DNA of 24,784 nucleotides from an uncultured Alistipes sp. (GCA_910586375.1 CAJUIE010000010.1:1-24784), one strand, 5' to 3'; numbered from the stretch's first letter, positions 9,114 through 16,119 are shown. Notes: generated from the letters alone by a model not told the origin. Program-made: numbers and translations.

Positions 9114-9330
9114 GCACCTTTTCTCGCCTCAACATAGCCCGAACAAGTTCGGCTCTGCACCCGGCTTATCGAAAACGTTCCCTTTCGGGCAGGTTTTCTC
9201 GCCTCGGCATTGCCCGAACAAGTTCGGCTCTGCACCCGGCTTATCGAAAACGTTCAATTTCTTGCACCTTTTCTCGCCTCGGCATAGCGCGAACAAGTTC
9301 GCCTCTGCCCTCGGCTTATCGAAAACGTTC
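9114..9330. repeat. Tandem repeat, three 67-bp units at exact 75-bp period
   Basis: Units at 9114-9180, 9189-9255 and 9264-9330 are separated by unrelated 8-nt spacers. Each contains TTTTCTCGCCTC, a palindrome around CCGAAC-aa-GTTCGG, and ends GGCTTATCGAAAACGTTC. Unit 3 has GCGAAC-aa-GTTCGC: both arms changed together, so pairing is kept. It fills most of the 263-bp gap between the two nuclease genes. The period is a multiple of three, so a frame of 25-residue repeats is open on the - strand, but the paired changes favour a structural role over a protein. Confidence 0.9.
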
Positions 9331-9349
9331 ATTCAGTTGTAGCCTGCGC

Positions 9350-10558
9350 TCACACGCCCCAGTCGGAAGGACGATTCTGCGATTTCACAGCCTCGGCGGC
9401 ATCTTCCGGAATGTTGCGGAAGAACGTGAAGCCGGTTTTCTGCTCTATGTCGGCCACGGTCGTCGCATGGTCGCGCAGCGAAGCACTGTTGTTGCTGTCG
9501 TTGGTAAACCAGAAACCGATGGCGTAGAGGTCGTCAGCCGAAGATTCCCACACCTTTTTGCCCGACGAGGAGCGCAGCAGCACCTTCCAGCAGTTGGAGG
9601 GATACCCTACCGTCTTGCCGTCGCGGTCGTGAATCGTCTCGCCGGTGAAATAAGTGCCCGTAACCACAAAGATGGTGTCCTGACGGTGCAGCTGCATGTT
9701 GTTGCGGACCTTGTTTTCGAGCTGCACCCAGATACCGCTGTTGAATTTGTAGTTCTGGGGCATGATGTTGGTGGCATAAAAGGTCATGGCGTTGGTCGCC
9801 TTGTTGCTGTAGCGGTCGGCCGAGGGGCACTGATGGCCCCGGGCGTCGCCCGTACCGTAAGTCTTCGTCGGATCGGACTGCCACGCCCGCTCGATGATGG
9901 GCAACTGGTCGTTGGGGTCATAGGACCACAAATTGGTCCGACCAACACTCGGCGTCACATAATTGGTCGTAAGCGGATAAGCCACCCAGTGGGAGACACG
10001 CAGCGACTTGTCGAAACAAACCGAATAATTACGGACATAACCACCCCGCTGTAGTGTCGTATAATAGGTTTTATATATATAGGTGTTGCTTTCGCGAAAA
10101 TCGGGCTGCTCGCCCCACTGCCTGTCAAACAATGCCGTAGGCGAATAAGCCAGCTGTGTAAGCGTAAAGGTCTGCGAAGGTCCCGCAGCAAAGTCGATAC
10201 GAACAACCGCCCGGCGGTTGACATCGGTCTGGTTTTCGAGCAAGTGAAGATAAAGCGACGAGCCGACAATACCGCTCGTCGTGAGCACAGCATCGGCCGA
10301 TGTGGCAAAAGAGGCAAACGAGCACCACGCATCGTCACCGCTTTGTTCGACGATGGTGGCGGTAAAAGCCGTCCCCACATCCCCCCAGGTGATGATCTTC
10401 ACGGGTACCGAAAGCTCTGTAGCATTACTGTTCACGGTCTCTGTAGCAAGGAAGGCTTGAGGCGTTGTGCCGTTATCGTCTTCGCTACATCCCGCACACA
10501 GGATAAGAATTGCCGCAGCAAACAAAAGCGGCAAACCTATCGTTTTGAATTTCTGCAT
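9350..10558 (-). CDS. BACON-domain DNA/RNA non-specific endonuclease, surface lipoprotein (402 aa)
   Basis: A predicted extracellular nuclease of the NUC1 (beta-beta-alpha-metal) family. The ATG at 10558 (MQKFKTIGLP) starts a signal sequence ending LCAGC. The residues after C24 are SEDDNG, resembling the acidic signal that sends Bacteroidota lipoproteins to the cell surface. Residues about 35-137 are a BACON-like domain. The catalytic part holds DARGHQCPSADR (H242 as general base, in place of the usual DRGH), then TNIMPQNYKFNSGIWVQLE with N273 as metal ligand, and VTGTYF. All active-site residues I look for are present, so it should be active on DNA and RNA. It lies 117 bp after the DUF5689 surface lipoprotein, with a possible attenuator between, and 263 bp before the second nuclease. 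Confidence 0.92.
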   Translation of the reverse strand: MQKFKTIGLPLLFAAAILILCAGCSEDDNGTTPQAFLATETVNSNATELSVPVKIITWGDVGTAFTATIVEQSGDDAWCSFASFATSADAVLTTSGIVGSSLYLHLLENQTDVNRRAVVRIDFAAGPSQTFTLTQLAYSPTALFDRQWGEQPDFRESNTYIYKTYYTTLQRGGYVRNYSVCFDKSLRVSHWVAYPLTTNYVTPSVGRTNLWSYDPNDQLPIIERAWQSDPTKTYGTGDARGHQCPSADRYSNKATNAMTFYATNIMPQNYKFNSGIWVQLENKVRNNMQLHRQDTIFVVTGTYFTGETIHDRDGKTVGYPSNCWKVLLRSSSGKKVWESSADDLYAIGFWFTNDSNNSASLRDHATTVADIEQKTGFTFFRNIPEDAAEAVKSQNRPSDWGV

Positions 10559-10623
10559 CGTGATCTGAAAATCGGCTGTCAAAAAAAGCAAGCCGGGAAA
10601 AATTGCGAAAAGAAAACCGAACT

Positions 10624-10648
10624 CCTGGCAGGGAATATCCCCGCCAAG
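10624..10648 (-). terminator. Possible attenuator/terminator between the lipoprotein and nuclease genes
   Basis: A 10-bp stem including G-U pairs (arms 10624-10633 and 10639-10648, 5-nt loop). On the - strand a stretch rich in T (GGTTTTCTTTTCG) follows. It sits in the 117-bp gap, and I found no TAnnTTTG promoter for the downstream nuclease. The hairpin may therefore only reduce read-through from the lipoprotein gene. Confidence 0.5.
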
Positions 10649-10675
10649 AGTAGGTTTTCGGAAAGATTCGACAAA

Positions 10676-13084
10676 TTAGTCGAACAGCTGTACGCCGAAG
10701 ACAACGGCACGGCCATTACCTGCGTCCGTCGTTTCAAACGTAATCGTAGAGGCTGCGGTAAGGTCCGACAACTCCGTAACGAAATAGTCATCGTCCGTCG
10801 GAGTCAAAGTGAAAGCCGTACTCGTACCAGTAGCACCGGCATTGCCATTAAGCGTGAAGGTCGTCTCGCTGGCGCTCCCCCCCCCATTTACAGTAATCTT
10901 AAAGGGGACATTCGACTTTCCACTCCAACCTACGGCATAGAAACCGAGCTTCTTGGAACCCGTTACACCCAGAGCTCCCGAAGTAAAGGAACCGACTTTC
11001 TTGGCAGTCCCAATCTTAAAACCATCGGCAGCCGCCTCGCCGACTTTGGAACCAGAGATCCCAGCAGGATTGGCATTAGAGGCGCCATTCGACAAGAAGA
11101 TCGACATCGAAGTATAGGTACCGCGCGTGTCGCTGCCGGCCGGAGCAAGCTGGCGAACATGCACCTCATCGAGTACCGAGCCGTCAATCGAGGCGGTCAG
11201 CGTAGCGGTATAATCTGCAGAGCTGCTGTTATCGCCTACAGCTTTGATCGTTACCGTATGGGCGCTATCATCCTGACCTTCAACCTGGAACATAGCGGCA
11301 TCATCGCCCGTGAAGGCAAACTCAACCAAAGAACCTTCCGGCTGATTCTGAACCGTGTAGCTAAGCGTCTGCGTAGCAGGAGCGGTAGCAGCGAACGACT
11401 GAGGCACCGAAGTGAAAGCCAAGACGGGAATCGTGGTATTCTCCTTAATATCCGTCACAAGAATCGAAAGATAGGTGGTGCCGTTGGCATTGTTGAGGAA
11501 CCAGCCAGTAATGTCAACCAACTTGCCGTTGTACGGATCATATGCCCCCTCAGTAGCCGGAGCCACGATAGAGCCCTTATAATTCGTCTCGAAAAGGAAC
11601 GTCAGGTTGCGATAGGTCTTATCGATCGAGAAGTTACCCGTCATCTTGACATACGTAACTTTGGGCGACGTCATCAGCTCCCCGATATTGTCAGCCGTGA
11701 TCTCGACAGCTTCACCCGGAGCAGGAACCGTACCATCACTGGTCTCGGTTACCTTGGTTCCGTTGCCAAACTGAAGAACATCGCCATAAACCGACACGGT
11801 ACCCTCAACAGTCACAACCTTGCCAGCAGCCGGAATCGTTGCACCTTCACCCGGATAAACCAGGATAATGGCGTTGGAGGCATCCTGCATGAGGAAACCA
11901 GCAGCATAGTTGGCGATAACCGTAGCGTTCTCCACCTTGAAGTTACCGGCTGCGGTGATCTCGGCGATCGTTGCGGTCTTATACTCAGGAGCAGGGATAG
12001 CCTCGGTAAGGCGAATGTCGCTCAGAACACGGGGAGAAACCTGCATCGTGGTGTTGTAGCAACCAGCAATACCAATGAGCGAACCAGCCTTTTCAGGAAT
12101 GAGTGCGCTGGCAAACGAAGCGCCCGAAGCAACACGGCAAACAAACGTTTCACCCGTATGCGTGGTGAAGTTCGTATTGCCCTTGGTGCCTTCAGCATCA
12201 TACCAGGCCGTATTATAACCTGCAGCAGCATAGCACTCGTCGATCTGAATGAGCATCGACTCATAATCGGCCAGCTGGGGGGGGGTGACAACAACAGGTT
12301 CAGGGGCAACACCCGTCGAGGTAGCCACCTCAGCCGAGTTGCTGACTGCCAGCTGAAGCAGACCTTTGTAAAGCTGCACCTGAGCACCGGCCAGAGGAAC
12401 CGAAACGACCGTACCGGCCTTGAGTGCCAAAGCCTCAAACGTGGAGGCATTCAGCGTCAGACCCGAGTTGGCTGCGCCTTCGAAATCCTGAATGGCGATA
12501 TTCTTCGTAGTACCCCAGTTCTTGCCTTCGGCCTCAGAAACCACGACGCCGCGAATGGTCATAGCGGCGATATCCGCGGTAACATCCATCTTGTTTTCGG
12601 TCGGATTCATGGCCTTGAGCAGCGTACGGATCTGGGCCACATTGGTATTACCAACGGGGCTGCCACTCTCCGACTGCGTGATCGTTACAGTAGCCGTAGC
12701 CCAGTATTCGGCCCCCATAATGAAGCCGCGGGTCTGGAACTTGGCCATAGCGCTGCGCGAATCCATACCCGCGGGAAGAGCGTCCTTAACCGTAAAGGTC
12801 ACCGTAGACTCGCCCGCTTTACCCTCCACAGCACTGACTTCAAGCCAGTCAGGTGTAGTATCGCTATAAGTAAGTACCCACTCACCGCTGGATACGACCT
12901 TAACATCGACCGTCAGGTCTGCCTGCGCCTTTACACCCAACGCAACAGCCGACTTACCGTCGACGGTGATCGTAGCACGACTTTCGTCGCCACCAGTGGC
13001 TTTGTCATCGTCCTTACACCCCGTAAAAGCCGTAACGGCCAATGCGGAGAAAAACAATGTTCGCCAGAAGTTCATCGTTTTCAT
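10676..13084 (-). CDS. Multidomain DUF5689/OB-fold surface lipoprotein (802 aa)
   Basis: A large predicted surface lipoprotein. The signal sequence ends FTGC (C23), followed by KDDDK, a surface-export-like acidic signal. In order: a BACON-like domain (about 36-135, ending ATVTITQSE); a DUF5689 region (about 140-370, with MTIRGVVVSEAEG and KNIAIQDFEG); a second OB-fold-like region (about 375-560, ATVIANYAAGFLMQDAS, VVTVEGTVSVYGDVLQFG), resembling the OB domains of YhcR-type nucleases; another BACON-like segment (about 565-655); and a C-terminal beta-rich module (about 670-802). No catalytic site is visible, so a binding role, probably for nucleic acid, is inferred from the folds and the two neighbouring nucleases. 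The coding strand carries a C9 run (12285-12277, near residue 267) and a G9 run (10885-10877, near residue 734). It has the clearest promoter in the window. Confidence 0.87.
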   Translation of the reverse strand: MKTMNFWRTLFFSALAVTAFTGCKDDDKATGGDESRATITVDGKSAVALGVKAQADLTVDVKVVSSGEWVLTYSDTTPDWLEVSAVEGKAGESTVTFTVKDALPAGMDSRSAMAKFQTRGFIMGAEYWATATVTITQSESGSPVGNTNVAQIRTLLKAMNPTENKMDVTADIAAMTIRGVVVSEAEGKNWGTTKNIAIQDFEGAANSGLTLNASTFEALALKAGTVVSVPLAGAQVQLYKGLLQLAVSNSAEVATSTGVAPEPVVVTPPQLADYESMLIQIDECYAAAGYNTAWYDAEGTKGNTNFTTHTGETFVCRVASGASFASALIPEKAGSLIGIAGCYNTTMQVSPRVLSDIRLTEAIPAPEYKTATIAEITAAGNFKVENATVIANYAAGFLMQDASNAIILVYPGEGATIPAAGKVVTVEGTVSVYGDVLQFGNGTKVTETSDGTVPAPGEAVEITADNIGELMTSPKVTYVKMTGNFSIDKTYRNLTFLFETNYKGSIVAPATEGAYDPYNGKLVDITGWFLNNANGTTYLSILVTDIKENTTIPVLAFTSVPQSFAATAPATQTLSYTVQNQPEGSLVEFAFTGDDAAMFQVEGQDDSAHTVTIKAVGDNSSSADYTATLTASIDGSVLDEVHVRQLAPAGSDTRGTYTSMSIFLSNGASNANPAGISGSKVGEAAADGFKIGTAKKVGSFTSGALGVTGSKKLGFYAVGWSGKSNVPFKITVNGGGSASETTFTLNGNAGATGTSTAFTLTPTDDDYFVTELSDLTAASTITFETTDAGNGRAVVFGVQLFD
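10877..10885 (-). repeat. G9 homopolymer inside the surface lipoprotein gene (3' tract)
   Basis: Nine G on the coding strand encode part of VNGGGSAS near residue 734. Gain or loss of one base would replace roughly the last 68 residues and thus alter only the C-terminal module. Confidence 0.7.
12277..12285 (-). repeat. C9 homopolymer inside the surface lipoprotein gene (5' tract)
   Basis: Nine C on the coding strand encode part of VVTPPQLAD near residue 267. A one-base slip would shift the frame in the DUF5689 region and should abolish most of the protein. Confidence 0.7.
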
Positions 13085-13164
13085 AAATTTTGATTTTAAT
13101 TAAAGAAAGTTGTTTGTTTTGAATTATTATATACTAATTATCACTCAAACCGATAAATATATTT

Positions 13165-13196
13165 CAAAGTTAAAATTTTTTTTCAATATAAACAAA
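13165..13196 (-). promoter_or_regulatory. Bacteroidota promoter of the 802-aa lipoprotein gene
   Basis: On the - strand, TTTG (13196-13193), a 20-nt spacer and TAACTTTG (13172-13165) match the Bacteroidota primary sigma consensus exactly. Transcription should start near 13160, giving a leader of about 75 nt. The surrounding 13085-13200 is strikingly AT-rich against the GC-rich genes. This may be the main promoter for the whole nuclease/receptor block. Confidence 0.88.
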
Positions 13197-13283
13197 GTTC
13201 CTGCCACCTTTTTCCATCAAAAAACGATTAAATCATAACACAAGCAGTCTCACCCCCTAACAGACGCTCTCAGACGGGGATAG

Positions 13284-13313
13284 AAAAAAAGGAGCGGTCG
13301 CCCGCTCCTTTTT
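13284..13313 (-). terminator. Terminator after the DUF4293 operon
   Basis: GGAGCGG-tcgc-CCGCTCC (13291-13308) is flanked by A7 on the left and T5 on the right. On the - strand it gives a 7-bp GC stem extended by A-U pairs and followed by T7, directly after the DUF4293 stop at 13315. Confidence 0.9.
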
Positions 13314-13314
13314 C

Positions 13315-13779
13315 TCAACGTATCCGCTCGGCAGCACGCACGAGCAACTCATCCCGGAAAATCGCCCGGGCGGCCAGAACCACGAAGACCAAAGCCGCCA
13401 GCGGAAGAACGGCGGCGGGCCGCATGATCCGGACCTGGAAATCCAGCTCACCAAAGACGCGCTGACAGAGGAAATAATAAATACACTCCATGATCAGCCC
13501 CCCACCAAGCAGTACCACCTCGACGGCACAAAGCCGGATTTGAAGCAACCGCCGCCGGAACAGCAACACCGTAATAAGCGGCAGCACACAGGCTACAGCC
13601 AACAACAAACCCATATAAAGCGTCGACTGCACGGCCTCTCCGCCCGCAGCCCTCAACGCAAAGGCATGAAGCGAATACTCGCCGGCAGAACCGGCAAACC
13701 AGGCAAGAGGCACGAAAAGCGCCCCGCCGACCAAAGCGGCCGCCACAAGCAGATAAAGCGATTGGATGCGTTGTATCAT
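13315..13779 (-). CDS. DUF4293 integral membrane protein (154 aa)
   Basis: A small inner-membrane protein matching the DUF4293 family, whose members typically begin MIQRIQSLYLL as here. Four hydrophobic helices can be seen: about residues 6-28, 53-72, 80-103 and 118-140. The family is confined to the Bacteroidota and its function is unknown. The gene starts 3 nt after the glycosyltransferase stop, so it is translated from the same message, and it is the last gene before the terminator. Confidence 0.88.
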   Translation of the reverse strand: MIQRIQSLYLLVAAALVGGALFVPLAWFAGSAGEYSLHAFALRAAGGEAVQSTLYMGLLLAVACVLPLITVLLFRRRLLQIRLCAVEVVLLGGGLIMECIYYFLCQRVFGELDFQVRIMRPAAVLPLAALVFVVLAARAIFRDELLVRAAERIR

Positions 13780-13782
13780 TTT

Positions 13783-14739
13783 TTACAAGGTTTTGTCCAC
13801 AAGATATTTGTTGCGATCAACGGAGCTCCGGTTAACCAGTTCGCCCAAAAATCCAGCCAGAAAGAGCTGCACGCCGAGGATGATGGCCAGAATGGCCAGA
13901 TAAAACAAGGGCTGGTCGGCGACAGGCCGCAAAGGTAGTCCGTGCGCTTGCTTCCACAATTTACCAGCAATAACCCACACCGTCGTAGCCCCACCAACCA
14001 GGAACATCAGCGTCCCCAGGCTGCCGAAAAAGTACATGGGCGACCGTCCGAAACGCGAGAGGAACATCACGCTAACCAGATCGAGGTACCCCTTGACCAT
14101 GCGTTCAATGCCGAATTTCGACACTCCGTATTTGCGGGCCCGGTGCTCGACGACCTTTTCGCCGATCTTACGAAATCCCGCCTGCTGCGCAAGAATAGGG
14201 ATAAAGCGGTGCATCTCCCCATAAACCTCGATGGCCTTGACCACCTGGCGGCGATAAGCCTTAAGTCCGCAGTTGAAGTCATGCAACCGGATACCCGACG
14301 CGGCACGGGCCGTCCAGTTGAAGAATTTGCTCGGCCAACGCTTGCCCACAGGATCGTGGCGCCGCTTTTTCCAGCCCGACACAAGGTCATAACCCTCTTC
14401 AAGAATCATGCGCCGCAGCTCGGGAATTTCATCGGGCGAATCCTGCAAATCGGCGTCCATCGTGAAGACCACCTCGCCCCCGGCAGCGGCAAAACCGCAA
14501 TAAAGTGCTGCCGACTTACCGTAATTACGTGCAAAGCCGATGGCCCGCACGGCTGCATACTGCTCCCGGAGCTGCTCAATAACTGCCCACGAACCATCGG
14601 AAGAGCCATCGTCGACCAGAATAATTTCATAACTCAGGGCATGGCCCTTCGCAACCCGGTCAATCCACGCCACCAGCTCAGGCAGCGACTCGGCCTCGTT
14701 AAAAAGTGGTACGACAACCGAAATATCAGGATTACTCAT
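13783..14739 (-). CDS. Family 2 glycosyltransferase, DPM1/undecaprenyl-phosphate type (318 aa)
   Basis: Transfers a sugar from a nucleotide donor, probably to a polyprenyl phosphate in the inner membrane. I start at the ATG at 14739 (MSNPDISVVVPLFNEAES); a frame extension 20 codons upstream would lie wholly inside the preceding gene and lacks family similarity. The GT-A domain shows VDDGSSDGS (D43, D44), the DXD-containing FTMDADLQDSPDE (D95, D97) and GKRWPSKFFNW. Two C-terminal membrane helices follow (about 232-255 and 268-292), as in the ArnC/GtrB group. Its first 8 nt overlap the end of the DUF4199 gene (ATGAGTAA), so translation is likely coupled. The donor and acceptor cannot be read from the sequence. 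Confidence 0.92.
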   Translation of the reverse strand: MSNPDISVVVPLFNEAESLPELVAWIDRVAKGHALSYEIILVDDGSSDGSWAVIEQLREQYAAVRAIGFARNYGKSAALYCGFAAAGGEVVFTMDADLQDSPDEIPELRRMILEEGYDLVSGWKKRRHDPVGKRWPSKFFNWTARAASGIRLHDFNCGLKAYRRQVVKAIEVYGEMHRFIPILAQQAGFRKIGEKVVEHRARKYGVSKFGIERMVKGYLDLVSVMFLSRFGRSPMYFFGSLGTLMFLVGGATTVWVIAGKLWKQAHGLPLRPVADQPLFYLAILAIILGVQLFLAGFLGELVNRSSVDRNKYLVDKTL

Positions 14740-15271
14740 GCGTCCGCTCCTCCGAATCACTGAAAATATCGGGTTGGCGCTGCACAAAAGCCGCGACAAA
14801 AAGCCCGAAAAAGCACCCCTTTATGACGCACGTCAACACCGACAGCACAACAAGCCACACTGGCGAGAAAAACATCGACCGCAGCATGGATCGCGCCATG
14901 TCGATCTGCCCGGCAGAATAAAAGCGGGGCATGACGGCCAGCGCTTCGTTCATCTGCTCTTCATAACGCTCCGTAAAAAGCACATTGCGGGCGATGATCT
15001 CCCAGGCACCGTAAAGAATGCCGGCAAAGACCATCATCCAGAAAAAATACTTCATACATTGCCCATAATTGAAACCGGCAGCTCCGACCCGTGCCGCGCG
15101 ACGCCGGGCAAGCACGAAAAGCAGCACCACGAAGAGTGCGACAAAAAACAGAGTTGCCCAGATTGCCGAAGAGGGCGTCAGAAAAAGATCCGCCATAACG
15201 GCGAGTATCTGCACCCCGGCCATGACAGCGCCGGCCTTGGCGACATCGTTCCAGAAAGCGTTTTTTTCCAT
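14732..15271 (-). CDS. DUF4199 integral membrane protein (179 aa)
   Basis: An inner-membrane protein of the DUF4199 family. Hydrophobic segments lie at about residues 11-30, 36-54, 72-92 and 135-160. The stretch NYGQCMKYFFWMM between helices 2 and 3, and the loop FTERYEEQMNEAL, fit the family. Its biochemical role is unknown. In many Bacteroidota a DUF4199 gene stands just before a family 2 glycosyltransferase, as here, with an 8-nt overlap, which suggests that they serve one envelope pathway. The upstream gene ends 27 nt before its start. Confidence 0.88.
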   Translation of the reverse strand: MEKNAFWNDVAKAGAVMAGVQILAVMADLFLTPSSAIWATLFFVALFVVLLFVLARRRAARVGAAGFNYGQCMKYFFWMMVFAGILYGAWEIIARNVLFTERYEEQMNEALAVMPRFYSAGQIDMARSMLRSMFFSPVWLVVLSVLTCVIKGCFFGLFVAAFVQRQPDIFSDSEERTHE

Positions 15272-15298
15272 ATTTAATAACAGGTATCTTTTGAAAAG

Positions 15299-15895
15299 TC
15301 ATTGCAGCTCCGCCCGGCCCTGACGCACAATCTCGGGCTCAACGCCCGTAAGATCCACCACCGTCGTAGGCACAACGTCACCCGCACCTCCATCGACCAC
15401 AGCCCCGACTTCATGACTATAACGCTCGTGGATCAGCTCCGGATGGGTGGTATACCCGGGTTCAAACTCATCCTGCGGCAGCGACGAGGTGACCAGCGGA
15501 GCCCCCAGCGCCCCGACAATCGCCCGCGCAACGGGATGAGCCGGAATACGGACACCGATGGTTTTTCGCTTGCCAAGCGCCCTGTCTGGCACCCGCGATG
15601 AAGCCGGCAGAATGAAGGTAAAGGCACCCGGCAGATTGCGTCTGAGAATCCGAAACGCGGCATTATCCACACGGCAATATTCCGCGACCTGCGAAAGATC
15701 TGCGAAAACCAACGAAAAATCATTCTTGCCCTTCAGGCGGCGCAGGTATCCGAGCGCTTTGGCCGAATGTACGGAACACCCGAAAGCGTAGAGGCTGTCA
15801 GTGGGATAAACGACCACGCCGTCGTGCTCCAACAGCTCCACAAGGCGCACCAGCTGGCGCTGCGCCGGATCGGACCCATAAATTTTCACCAACAT
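15299..15895 (-). CDS. tsaC: L-threonylcarbamoyladenylate synthase, TsaC/YrdC family (198 aa)
   Basis: Makes threonylcarbamoyl-AMP from threonine, bicarbonate and ATP, the first step of the t6A modification of tRNAs that read ANN codons. The ATG at 15895 (MLVKIYGSD) fits the family's usual start. Motifs are VVVYPTDSLYAFGC (residues 28-41), the basic segment RRLKGKND, GAFTFILPAS, VRIPAHP and VTSSLP, all of the YrdC fold; it has no C-terminal Sua5 domain. It heads the operon with DUF4199, the glycosyltransferase and DUF4293. The -7 promoter box ends only 7 nt before the ATG, so the message should be nearly leaderless. Confidence 0.92.
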   Translation of the reverse strand: MLVKIYGSDPAQRQLVRLVELLEHDGVVVYPTDSLYAFGCSVHSAKALGYLRRLKGKNDFSLVFADLSQVAEYCRVDNAAFRILRRNLPGAFTFILPASSRVPDRALGKRKTIGVRIPAHPVARAIVGALGAPLVTSSLPQDEFEPGYTTHPELIHERYSHEVGAVVDGGAGDVVPTTVVDLTGVEPEIVRQGRAELQ

Positions 15896-15901
15896 GATGT
15901 A

Positions 15902-15909
15902 CAAAGATA
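15902..15909 (-). promoter_or_regulatory. -7 promoter box of tsaC, predicting a leaderless transcript
   Basis: TATCTTTG on the - strand matches TAnnTTTG exactly. By the spacing seen at the SRP RNA promoter, the start would fall near 15897, about 2 nt before the ATG at 15895. No good TTTG lies 19-21 nt upstream, so the -33 part is weak. A second, imperfect box (TAAAGTTG) lies farther upstream. Confidence 0.6.
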
Positions 15910-15935
15910 GGAATATTTTCCAACTTTACAGCCCT

Positions 15936-16119
15936 CCCCGCTTCGGGTTGCCGCGCCAGCCATTCCGGAGGTCTGAGCAATGTAGGCACGGGCGGTTTCG
16001 CCTGGAGCAGTGCGCCTCACTCGGCATCGGGCGTATACGGGTCAAACTTGAACTTCTACAGTTCCGACGTGAACCCCGAGAATGGCTACTACCGTTCGTA
16101 CGGTTTCCCCATGCGCTGC
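15936..16119 (+). pseudogene. Orphan C-terminal fragment of a FISUMP-type surface domain (copy 1)
   Basis: On the + strand an open frame reads LPASGCRASHSGGL, then FAWSSAPHSAS and SYGFPMRC. This is the end pattern (P-A-x-G-x-R, W-S-S, G-F-x-x-R-C) of the Fibrobacter succinogenes major paralogous domain found in Bacteroidota surface proteins. There is no start codon, signal sequence or preceding domain. The frame runs on through unrelated sequence to a stop at 16207-16209. It aligns without gaps to the copy at 22839-23022, with identical length and about 84% nucleotide identity by hand count; the first 25 bp are identical. The tsaC gene starts 41 bp away on the other strand. Confidence 0.72.

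Noticed and set aside
9114..9330. CRISPR-like array
   Set aside because: Repeats are 67 bp and spacers only 8 nt, there are just three units, and no cas genes are present.
9129..9332. Small - strand frame made of three 25-residue repeats (NVFDKPGAEPNLFG type)
   Set aside because: The frame is open only because the DNA period is a multiple of three. Differences between units preserve the DNA palindrome while changing residues, and there is no separate promoter or conserved protein feature.
10244..13093. Very long open frame on the + strand opposite the 802-codon lipoprotein and nuclease genes
   Set aside because: It is antisense to genes with clear signal peptides and domains. Its product is Arg/His/Ile-rich with no recognisable domain, and GC-rich codon use of the real gene explains its openness.
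14740..14799. Upstream extension of the glycosyltransferase start by 20 codons
   Set aside because: It lies wholly inside the DUF4199 gene and lacks similarity to the family; the ATG at 14739 with the 8-nt overlap gives the normal N-terminus.
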